Assembly: GCF_900457465.1 (NCBI RefSeq)
Contig: NZ_UAUU01000011.1
Span: forward strand, 1,488,001-1,552,000
DNA from: Sphingobacterium multivorum
GTDB lineage: Bacteria > Bacteroidota > Bacteroidia > Sphingobacteriales > Sphingobacteriaceae
DNA: 64,000 nucleotides
Reading direction: 5' to 3'
Part shown: positions 16,886-25,968 of the stretch, piece after piece
Position numbering within the stretch: the stretch's first letter is position 1
How the letters are laid out: each line of letters begins with the position of its first letter
Notes under the pieces: model-generated
Database searches by the model: none
Told to the model about the DNA's origin: nothing
Seen by the model: the letters and a program-made list of their open reading frames with translations, nothing else
Program-made: the position numbers and the translations under genes

Positions 16886-18067
16886 CTACGCGATTTCAGC
16901 AATAAAATTGCCCTCTTGATCCAAATCAGCTTTATGGGCTGCGATTTGTTGAAGATTAATATGTCCGATGACATATTTGAAATCTGGTGCGTAATATCGT
17001 TCTGTGATTTCACTGAAATTTAACTTTTCAATCAGTGTATCATCTGTATATCTCAAATAAACCTTAATTAAATAATCTTGGCTATAATTTAATGTGCTGG
17101 ATTCTAAATGTTTTTTATACTCATAGCGGTATCCATAGCGAAGAGCCGCGATATCCGATAGCACAGCAGAACCTGTTGGGTGGCCACCTGCTCCTTTACC
17201 ATAGAAAAATTGTTCGTCTGCAAAGGCCGCTTTCACCAATACTCCATTGTTCTCATTTTCTACATTATAGAGCATGCTGTCTTTGCCTACTAGGCGTGGT
17301 AATACATAAAGTACAACTTTGTCGCCGTCGATCTCTTTTGCCGTCGGTATCAATTTGATCTTGAGGTTCTTTTCTTTCGCAAAACGAATATCTTGCTGTC
17401 CCAATTTATCAATACCAATATTGAACACATCTTCTGGTTTGACATAGATACCGTACGCATGCGAAGCAACAATACATACCTTAAATTTGGGGTCAAATCC
17501 ACCTACATCCAGCGTTGGATCTGTTTCTGCAAAACCAAGTTCTTGTGCTTTCTTTAAAGCATCTGTATATTGCTGATTTTCGTTGAAAACTTTAGATAAA
17601 ATGTAGTTGGAAGATCCATTAAAAATACCGCTGACAGAATGCAGTAATTCATTGTCATAGTATTCTTCTAAATTCCGTATAATGGGAATACTTCCGCAAA
17701 CGGCACCTTCATATAATAAACTGGTCCCGTATTCATGTTGGATATCAACCAGCTCTTCCAAATGGCTGGCAATCATTTTTTTATTGGCAGATACCACATT
17801 TTTCCCCGATTTCAAAGCACGAACAGTTAGTTGGTATGCTGCTTCGGCATCATCGATTAGTTCGACAACAGTATTAATTTCTGGATCACCTAAAATTGTT
17901 TCGGCATCGGTAGAAAATAAATCTGCTGGTAGCGAGCGTTTTTTATCTCCGCTTTTAATGACAAATTTCTTGATCTCCAGATTAAGATCTTTGGTTTTGA
18001 TGATATCGTAAAGACCTTGGCCTACGACACCAAACCCAAACATCCCTATTGTTAATTTATTACTCAT
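16886..18067 (-). CDS. hom: homoserine dehydrogenase
   Basis: The 393-residue enzyme reduces aspartate semialdehyde to homoserine with NAD(P)H. The N-terminal Rossmann motif GMFGFGVVGQGLYDII, the substrate region NVVSANKKMIA and GSIPIIRNLEEYY, and the signature FNGSSNYILSKV to GFAETDPTLDVGGFDPKFKVCIVA are all present. It is a stand-alone enzyme without the fused aspartate kinase found in ThrA. It is the last gene of the metY-metX-hom set, 37 bases after metX, so its supply of homoserine is tied to methionine demand through the riboswitch upstream. Confidence 0.95.
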   Translation of the reverse strand: MSNKLTIGMFGFGVVGQGLYDIIKTKDLNLEIKKFVIKSGDKKRSLPADLFSTDAETILGDPEINTVVELIDDAEAAYQLTVRALKSGKNVVSANKKMIASHLEELVDIQHEYGTSLLYEGAVCGSIPIIRNLEEYYDNELLHSVSGIFNGSSNYILSKVFNENQQYTDALKKAQELGFAETDPTLDVGGFDPKFKVCIVASHAYGIYVKPEDVFNIGIDKLGQQDIRFAKEKNLKIKLIPTAKEIDGDKVVLYVLPRLVGKDSMLYNVENENNGVLVKAAFADEQFFYGKGAGGHPTGSAVLSDIAALRYGYRYEYKKHLESSTLNYSQDYLIKVYLRYTDDTLIEKLNFSEITERYYAPDFKYVIGHINLQQIAAHKADLDQEGNFIAEIA

Positions 18068-18104
18068 ATCTCTTCTTAAATTCTCTTATATATTATTTAC
18101 TCTC

Positions 18105-19148
18105 TTATACTAATTCGTTTATGTATTCTTTTTGTTCCCGCAGAAAGCTGCTAATGATTTTTGTGAGTTTTTTTGTTTCGATCAAAAAGCCATCGTGGCC
18201 ATAGGTCGATTCAATCTCTTGATAATGGGCATTGGGAACATGTTGCGCGATGAATTGTTGCTCTTGTGGCGGAAACAACAAATCTGTATTAACGCTCAGG
18301 ACTAAAGTTGGACAATCAATGCTCGCCAAAGCAGATTCAATAGATCGTCTTCCCCGACCTAAATTGTGGCTGTCCATTGCTTTGGTCAGGAAGTAATAGC
18401 TGTACGCATTATAGCGTTTCACCAATTTTTCACCCTGATAGTTCTGATAGGAGGATGCTTTATAATGATCGAGTTTTTCGTTATCATCTTCCTTTTGCGT
18501 GTTGGCATACGTTGTATAGTTGCGGTAAGACAACAGTGCCATAGCGCGTGCAACTTTCAATCCTTTAGCTCCACCATCAGGGTGATTGGCGTAAAAGGTT
18601 CGATCAGTTGTAATGGCCAGACGTTGACTTTCATTGAATGCAATACCCCATGGTGAGTGGACGGCATTTGTTCCAACCACGATGAGATGGTTGATGGCTA
18701 TACTGTGCGATACGGCCCATTCCAATGCTTGTTGACCGCCTAATGACCCCCCGATAAGGATCTCTATTTGTTTGATTTCCAGGTGGTCCGCAAGGACTTG
18801 ATGTGCGTGAACCAAATCCCTCACTGTGAATTCGGGGAAAGATAGGTAATAGGGTTGTCCGGTTGCTGGGTTTACAGATAGCGGATTACTGCTATTATAT
18901 GCTGATCCTATGACATTGGCACAAATAATATAATAATCGTTTGCATCAAACAACTCACCTGCTCCAAAAAGACCGGACCACCAATCCAGCACATCTGCAT
19001 TGGCCGTTAATGCATGACAAACCCAGATCACATTGCTGCGATCTGCGTTGGGTTTGCCAAATGTTTCATAACTGATTTGTAAATCAGTAAGCTCTCTTCC
19101 ATTTTCAAATACAAAAGGCTCCGGGTGCAGATATATATGCTTACTCAT
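18105..19148 (-). CDS. metX: homoserine O-acetyltransferase
   Basis: This 347-residue alpha/beta hydrolase-fold enzyme transfers acetyl from acetyl-CoA to homoserine. The nucleophile elbow GGSLGGQQALEWAV, the early HALTANADVLDWW segment, the Asp-bearing strand SVNTDLLFPPQEQ and the His in STYGHDGFLIE give the Ser-Asp-His triad. The closely similar serine or succinyl transferases cannot be excluded, but the pairing with an O-acetylhomoserine sulfhydrylase gene 33 bases upstream supports the acetyl form. Confidence 0.94.
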   Translation of the reverse strand: MSKHIYLHPEPFVFENGRELTDLQISYETFGKPNADRSNVIWVCHALTANADVLDWWSGLFGAGELFDANDYYIICANVIGSAYNSSNPLSVNPATGQPYYLSFPEFTVRDLVHAHQVLADHLEIKQIEILIGGSLGGQQALEWAVSHSIAINHLIVVGTNAVHSPWGIAFNESQRLAITTDRTFYANHPDGGAKGLKVARAMALLSYRNYTTYANTQKEDDNEKLDHYKASSYQNYQGEKLVKRYNAYSYYFLTKAMDSHNLGRGRRSIESALASIDCPTLVLSVNTDLLFPPQEQQFIAQHVPNAHYQEIESTYGHDGFLIETKKLTKIISSFLREQKEYINELV

Positions 19149-19181
19149 TTCACGTTTAAGTTTTAAGCCGAAAAAATCTGA

Positions 19182-20491
19182 TTATTTAATTTTATCAAAA
19201 GCTTGTTGTAAATCAGCTTTGATATCATCAATATGCTCTATTCCTACAGAAAGACGTAATAAGCCTTTGAAGACTCCGGCATTGGCTTGATCTTCATCAC
19301 TCAATTGTTGATGGGTTGTAGCTGCTGGATGAATAATCAATGACTTCGTATCACCAACATTGGCTAAATGACTGATCAATTCTAAGCTGTCGATAAAGCT
19401 ATTGGCCTTTTGCGCTGCGTCACCTTTAAGCTGGAAAGAAAGTACCGCGCCATAGCCATTTTTTAAGGTATTTTTGTGCGTTAGCGAAGCTCGGAGAGCT
19501 TTTTAATCCCGGATAGTTTACTTTTTCTACCTGTGGATGCGCCTCAAGCCATTTTGCGACCTCTAAAGTGTTGTCTACATGGCGTTGCACCCGCAAAGAC
19601 AAGGTTTCAAGTCCTTGTAATAATAAAAATGAATTGAAAGGGGAGAGTGCTGGTCCGAAATCCCGGAGCCCTTCCACACGCGCCGAATGGCAAATTGAAT
19701 ATTTCCGAATGGTCCGCTTTCACCGAAAACTTCGGAAAATACTAAACCATGATAGCCTTCAGATGGTTCGGAAAATTGCGGGTATTTTCCATTGCCCCAA
19801 TTGTAGTTTCCGCCGTCGACGATGACACCGCCAATGCTTGTGCCATGTCCACCGATCCATTTAGTTGCCGATTCAACAATCACATTTGCACCATACTCCA
19901 GAGGTTTAAATAAATAACCTCCGGCTCCAAAAGTATTGTCGACGATTAATGGTAAGTCATATTTTTTTGCTACGGCAGCAATTTTTTCAAAGTCGGGAAT
20001 ATTGAAACTTGGGTTTCCGATTGTTTCAACATAGATTGCTTTTGTTTTATCATCAATGAGCGCTTCAATTTTATCTGCTTCGGCGTCTGTTGCAAAACGA
20101 GCTTCGATGCCTAGGCGCTTAAAAGAAACTTTAAACTGGTTGAATGTACCGCCGTATAAGTTGGATCCCGCAACAAAATTGTCACCACTTTCCAAAATAT
20201 TATTTAAAGCTATAAACTGTGCCGCCTGGCCGGATGCAACAGCAACAGCTGCAACTCCACCTTCCAGTGCCGCAATACGTTGTTCGAAAACATCCGTAGT
20301 AGGTTCATAATCCGTGTATAAATATTACCGAACTGCTTTAATGCAAATAAGTTTGCGCCGTGTTCGGCATTTTCAAATACAAAAGATGTTGTTTGATATA
20401 TAGGAACTGCTCTAGATCCCGTAGTAGGGTCAGCGACTTGACCAGCGTGAACCTGAAGAGTTTCGAATTTTAAATTTTTGTTTGAAGACAT
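19182..20491 (-). CDS. metY: O-acetylhomoserine sulfhydrylase, three apparent frameshifts
   Basis: The gene encodes a PLP enzyme of the Cys/Met metabolism family that makes homocysteine from O-acetylhomoserine and sulfide. FETLQVHAGQ and the YQTTSFVF start, VAAVAVASGQAAQF, DNTFGAGGYLFKPLEYGANVIVESATKWIGGHG (PLP Lys within SATKW) and HLANVGDTKSLIIHPAATTHQQ are all recovered. The frame breaks at 20303-20304 (one G/C missing), at 19683-19684 (one base missing) and in the T run 19459-19464 (one extra). After correction the protein is about 436 residues and ordinary. Three errors in one core biosynthetic gene point to sequence quality rather than decay, but true inactivation is not excluded. Confidence 0.88.
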
Positions 20492-20504
20492 AATATATCA
20501 GATT

Positions 20505-20546
20505 TTAAGGGTTCAAAAAGAAATTGCAAAGTAAAAAGAGAAGCAT
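20505..20546 (-). CDS. putative leader peptide ahead of metY
   Basis: A 13-codon frame encoding MLLFLLCNFFLNP begins five bases after an AAGGAGG sequence (minus strand, 20558-20552), a perfect anti-16S match that is unusual in Bacteroidota. It ends 13 bases before the metY start codon and lies downstream of the SAM-I aptamer. It could couple translation to metY or serve as the controlled ribosome entry site. No homologue is known to me and it may be coincidental. Confidence 0.45.
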   Translation of the reverse strand: MLLFLLCNFFLNP

Positions 20547-20747
20547 ACACACCTCCTTGAAGGGTCTGTTAAATCTTTATCCAAGAAAACGGAAATGATT
20601 TTTAACAAGCATGGAAGTGCATATGCATACGCATTCGCATCGATACAATTGTACGATGGGTTACACTTTCGCTTATCGTGCGGTTCACTTGTGTTGAACC
20701 TGAATTTTTAATGGACTTCAGTAATTTAATAATCATTGTCTTATGTC

Positions 20748-20858
20748 ATTTATATGCTCCAAAACGATATTGTTTTGGACAGGAATTGGCACCTTTTCAA
20801 ACAAATTGAAGGTTGCCAGTGGGTCATTGAGCCAGTCTCTCGCCACTTCTTTATAAAT
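20748..20858 (-). ncRNA. SAM-I (S-box) riboswitch
   Basis: Read on the minus strand, the leader carries the S-box core in order: AAGAAGTGGCGAGAGACTGG, CAATGA, then ACTGGCAACC and AAAGGTGCCAATTCC. The closing P1 pairs ATTTATA (20858-20852) with TATAAAT (20754-20748), and the P4 hairpin is CCAAAAC with GTTTTGG. It should bind S-adenosylmethionine and shut down the metY-metX-hom transcript. About 250 bases separate it from metY; no clear terminator is seen in between, so control may act on translation or a structure I cannot fold by eye. Confidence 0.93.
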
Positions 20859-20913
20859 CAAGACCTACTGATGAAGGGAGGTGTTGATTAGAAATCTTCT
20901 TTCGAAGACGACA

Positions 20914-20944
20914 CAAATATAAACTCTTTTTTTATTAAAGCAAA
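20914..20944 (-). promoter_or_regulatory. promoter of the met operon
   Basis: On the minus strand TTTG (20944-20941) and TATATTTG (20921-20914) are separated by 19 bases, the ideal Bacteroidota arrangement. Transcription would start near 20908, some 50 bases before the aptamer. The rest of the gap 20859-21041 holds no gene. Confidence 0.8.
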
Positions 20945-21041
20945 AGAAATGCTATTTTTTAGTTAAAGGAATTTTGAATAACATGCCGATTGGCATCACA
21001 TATCTTCCGATGAAACCGCAAAAGTAACTGTCAATCGGGTA

Positions 21042-23068
21042 TTATGATTTCTTTAAATTGATCCGTTCTGCAGTTTGATTTAAATCTGTTAGAAGAGGTT
21101 TAAGCGCATCGATTCTACTATGGATATCATAGGCGAGGTGGCGATTCGTCTTTTTGCTTAACGATAGCGAAAGGCCCACCAAATGGGAATTGACTGATAT
21201 GCGAGTGCCTGAAAATGGTGAATATGTGACCAATCCATCCATTTGTGCTCGGGTTCTTTTTTCATTTGATTGATGGCGTCTGAAAACAGGGCCATAGCGG
21301 TCTGCGCCTTTTTACGAGCCAGTCGTATATCAAACGAACTTTGTCGTTCGTCCGACAGACGGTTATTGATGATCTGGAAATAATGCGCGTTGTAAAGGGA
21401 TACCTCTTTTGCCAGCTGAACCATGCCTGTGCTCTGGCGTACAGGTATCAAGAAATAACCCGCTATAGCCAAGAATGCTCCAATCAGTGTGAAAAGTATT
21501 CGGCTGCCTAAAATGAGATTGATGTTGCCTTCGAACAGATTGAGCGCAATTACAATTCCCAAGGTAATGAAGATGACACTGACCATATAATTAGATCGGT
21601 TGAACAAAAAGAATCCAAAAAGACCCAATGCAGCTATGGTTAGGAGTGCTGGAAGAAAATGAATAGAAATTAAGCAGAACACCAACTATAATACCCGAGA
21701 ATGTACCGACAATACGTTCTATATTACGGGGTTTTTTGTCATTTGAAAATGCTGGCTGGCAACAATAGCGATCGTCAGTAAGATCCAATAGGTATATTTA
21801 AAATCCAAAAATAAAATACCGATCAATGCACCTGTTCCAAAAAGAAGAGCCATCCGAACCGCAAATCGAAAAAGCGGATTATTCAGATGGAGTTTACTTT
21901 TTAGATCAGCGAGATTACGTAATGGTCGACTGATAAATTGTTGGTACTCGCTGGTGTCAATCTTATCCTGAATTTCCTGATTTTGATAAAAAGCGACCTG
22001 GATTCTGTTGAGTACATCAATAATTGCTTCGATGTTGCTTATGATCGAACATAATATACCTTTTGCTGGATCGGCCTGTTGTTCTTGAATTTCTTTTAAA
22101 TCCCGTAAGAGGGCATTAATTTTAAAGTTATTATGGTATAATTGATGTGCATACCGGAACCTCTTGTTGGGTTGTGAAAAGCTATCGATTTCTAACGCTA
22201 ATAATTTGATTGTGTGACGAATTAAGGGGAGGCTGCCCGTGTCTGCAAGATTTTTGCGAATTGCATCGTAGTCATGATCAAGCGCAATAATTAACTCATG
22301 GAGGTCAATTAATCCATAAACCTGACTGAGCCAATAATTGCTTTTATGCCACTGTTGGCTTATGATTTTTTTTTCTCGAAACAGAAGAGACCTGATTTGT
22401 TCCTGCTGTTCGCTGATCTGGCCATGAATTTTTCCTACGCGACTGTACGTAATATTCAAAGGAATATCGGGATCGTAAGACTGTGATCGTATCAATAGAA
22501 ATTGGGACAATCCATGAAAGCCATTAGCCATGGCATGTTTTAAAGAGCGATAAGGTTGTATATAGGCTTGTAAAAGGCTAAAAAAGTAATATATTATGGA
22601 CCCTGTTGTAATCTGTAAGCTAACCGCAAAGGGGTGTTGTGGGGCCATTCCGATCACAAAACTCATGAGAATCAATGTCATGTTTCCAATTGCAGCATAG
22701 CGGGCTCCAAAAATGCCGTATAAGGTGCATATAAAACCGGCTGACGCTAGCACGATAACCAAGGGCAAATGATAGGGAAATACAATAGCTGTAAACAATG
22801 ATGCAATAAAGAAGGTGGGAATACATACCAGAGCTGAAGAAAGTTTATCTTTTCTGTTGCCAGGAGGATCGGTGAGTGTAGTTAACAACGATCCGACACC
22901 GATTCCGATAGCCGTGCTCGCTTGCGCTCCCAATAAATAGATCGCCAAACTTGGCAAAATACTGACGGCAACATTACGTAATGCGTCTCCAGCATGCTCG
23001 CCATGCATAAATCGTATCATAAGGATATAAATACGGTAGAGTCTTTTCTTCAATGATACAGTGCTCAT
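21042..23068 (-). CDS. FUSC (YccS/YhfK-like) inner-membrane protein, three apparent frameshifts
   Basis: The reconstructed protein of about 675 residues has two hydrophobic blocks typical of the fusaric-acid-resistance-like YccS family. The first is near residues 25-165 (LLGAQASTAIGIGVGSLLTTLTDPPGNRKDK). The second runs from RMALLFGTGALIG through VGTFSGIIVGVL to GLFGFFLFNRSNY and LIGAFLAIAGYFL. A soluble linker lies between them and a helical tail follows. Frames change near 21751-21763 (base missing), 21670-21672 (base extra) and about 21187-21200 (base missing). The family is linked to export of aromatic acids or envelope stress, without a defined substrate here. A TATTTTTG -7 box at 23100-23093 gives a short leader. 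Confidence 0.8.
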
Positions 23069-23233
23069 GAATCAGTTTACTAATTTTCGATGCAAAAATA
23101 CAAATATTATGCTTAATATTTTTTGTATACAATTTATTTGTTTTGAATTTTATTTGTTTTTTGAATTTTTATTTTGATTCGATGTCATTTTCCTACGATA
23201 TCTTTCAGAAGATTCAAAATTAGCTCGCATGAT

Positions 23234-23268
23234 CCTATCCGCTGTAAAAGCGATCAGCGAAGGATAGG
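23234..23268. other. hairpin in the FUSC / barrel-protein gap
   Basis: CCTATCCGCTG pairs with CAGC and GGATAGG around a short bulge. It lies in the 342-bp divergent gap 23069-23410, which otherwise shows only AT-rich sequence and a FUSC promoter element. It may be a leader structure for the barrel-protein gene. Confidence 0.4.
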
Positions 23269-23410
23269 GTTTACCGATATTATTTGGTTGTCTACCGAGT
23301 GAATCGCACTACCTGTCTATTTCTGCTAGTCAACGTGTAATGAATACACGAGGTTTGTTGTCATTATTATGAAGTTGACTATCCGATCGATAGCCCAAAG
23401 AAATTACATT

Positions 23411-25860
23411 ATGAAACCACAAAAAATTAAATTGCTCTTATTTTCTATTGTTTTATTCCTGTGTTCTAATGCCGGACCCGTTTCAGCACAGTCTGACGGG
23501 GGGAAATTACGTACTGTCGTTGTTGGGCAGGACAACAAGCCCATTGCTGCCGCAAATATTTCACTGTTTCGTAAACCCAATGATGTCTTGTTAAAAGGAA
23601 CCTTATCCAACGAAAATGGAGAAATTGTGTTGTTTGCGATACCCGAGGGGAAGTACAGCTTACAGGTGTCCACGGTGGGTTATGGTACTTATCGTTCTGG
23701 GGAAATAATGCTGCGTGCGGGTGATTTCAAGGTGCTGGATACGATTCGATTACAGCTGGAAAGTAAAGTGCTGGATGAGGCGCAGGTAATTGGCAAGAAG
23801 CCATTAATTGAAAGTCACCTTGATAAAGTTGTGCTCAATGTCGAGAACAGTATTTTGGCAACCGGAAATAACGCATTGGAACTCTTGCAAAAGGTCCCGG
23901 GGGTAACTTTAGACAACAAAAAGATCAACCTTCGTGGAAAAAGTAATGTGATCATCATGATTGATGGTAAGCCTACTTATCTTTCTGCAGATGAAGTGTC
24001 GCGCTTATTGGAAAATACAGCTTCAAATGCAATAGCCTCGATCGAAGTACTCACCAATCCACCTGCAAAATATGATGCGGCAAGGAATGCAGGAATTATT
24101 AATATTAAGACGAAGAGGAATACGCAATTTGGAAGTAATGTTAGTTTAAACCTCAATTTAGGGCAGGGTAAATATACAAAGGCTGATGGTGGCTTTCTCA
24201 TAAACCATCGTAACAATTGGGTGAACTTATTTTCTTCCTATAACTATGCAACTGCCTTAGGCTTTAATGATTTAGATATCGATAGGGCTGTAGATACCAA
24301 AAGCGGGACGACTTTTTTCAATTCGGATTCTTATTCGAAATTCCGCTATCGAGGTCATAATTTCAAATTTGCGGCAGATTTTAACCTGGGGAAACAGGAG
24401 GTCATTGGATTTGTGGTTAATGGTAATGTAAGCAATGGTCATTCAACACGGGAGGGAAGCAATCTGATCGCTTCTCAAAAGGAAAGCTTGATTCGGTAGT
24501 ATTAGGAAGTAATTTGTCAGATTTTAAATACCATTACCTCACTTATAATCTGAATTACAAAAAGACATTTGATACCTTAGGGACTGAATTGACGTTTAAT
24601 GGGGATTATTCATATTCGAAAAATAATGACAATAGCACTGTTGGAAACCATTTTTTGGACGCAAACTGGGAAGAATTTAAATCACCGCATATTTTCCGGA
24701 ATGATATGCTTTCTAAGGCAAAAATATTAGTTTTTAAAACCGATTTTGTGCATCCTTTTAATAAAACGACGAAACTCGAGGCGGGGTTAAAATATAGCCG
24801 CGTAAAAACAGATAATAATTTGTTGTACGAAGATCAGGATCAGCAAGGCGAGTTTGTGCAAAATAATGGTCAAAGTAATCATTTTTTGTACAATGAAAAT
24901 ATAGCAGCAGCTTATTTCAGTTTAAATAAATCGTTCGGAAAGTTTTCGGTACAAACTGGACTGCGTGTTGAAAATACGAGCTCCCTAGGAAACTCAGTGA
25001 CGCTTGGGCAACAAACAAAACGTACCTATACCGATTTTTTTCCATCAATATTTGTACAGCAACAAATTAATGATAATCACAAGCTTGGTGCGAGTTATAG
25101 CAGACGTATTGACCGCCCTGATTATGGGTCATTGAATCCCTTTGTGTATTATTTGGATCAATACACGTATCAGTATGGCAACCCTTATTTAAATCCACAA
25201 TATACCAATTCGTATGAAGTAAATTATACCTTTAAAGATCGCTATTTACTGAGTTTGGGCTACAAGAGGACCAACGATGCAATCACTCAGGTGATAGAAA
25301 GTAATTCAGAGACCAAAGCTATTGCACAGACCGATCGAAATCTGGCTTATTTTGATTATTACAACATGAATGTCAATATACCCGTTAAGCTTTTTAAATG
25401 GTGGAGTATTTCTAACAATGCCAGCGCTTTTTATAATAAGTTTAGTTTTGATGAACACTCCGGAGCACAACGCCAATTGGAAAAGTTATCGTTCCAGGTA
25501 AGTTCCAATCATGATATCCGAATTGGGGAAACAACAAACCTGGAGCTGACGGGCAATTATTTCTCGCCAGCAGTATATGGCGTATTTAGTTTTCAGTCTT
25601 ACTATGGCATTGATCTAGGTGCAGGTAAAACATTTCTTGACAAAAAATTGAATGTCAAGTTGGGTATAAATGATGTCTTGAATACAAGAGGCCAGCGCAG
25701 ATTGTCGAGTTATCAGGAAAATGGATACTATCGTATACGAAATGCATATGATAGTCGGGTTATCCGATTGTCTGTTTCTTATCGTTTTGGTAATATGAAT
25801 ATTAAGTCAGCCAATAAAAAGGGAGGGAATAATGACGAAGATAATCGATTAAAAAAATAG
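23411..25860 (+). CDS. TonB-linked outer-membrane beta-barrel family protein, frameshifted
   Basis: From the ATG at 23411 (signal peptide ending VSAQS) the reconstructed protein has about 816 residues. It begins with a carboxypeptidase-regulatory-like beta domain (VVVGQDNKPIAAANISLFR to SLQVSTVGYGTYRSG). A TonB plug follows (GNNALELLQKVPGVTLDNKKINLRGKSNVIIMIDGKPT), then a large barrel of the outer-membrane beta-barrel family, ending VSYRFGNMNIKS. The frame breaks at the A run 24477-24480, where one missing A restores SQKGKLDSVVLGSNLSDF. Proteins of this family are receptors of unknown ligand without a SusD partner. Downstream lies a strong terminator. Confidence 0.85.
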
Positions 25861-25912
25861 GAGCTATTGTTGTGAGAGGAGATAAGGAGCAAGAGATGAC
25901 GAACGTTCCCCT

Positions 25913-25954
25913 AAAACAAAAAGAGCCAGCAATATCGCCGGCTCTTTTTGTTTT
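25913..25954. terminator. bidirectional terminator
   Basis: A long stem (AAAACAAAAAGAGCC and complement) around a GCAATATCGC loop, with T runs on both strands, separates the convergent barrel-protein and glutamine synthetase genes. Confidence 0.94.
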
Positions 25955-25968
25955 ATTGGGAAGTTATC

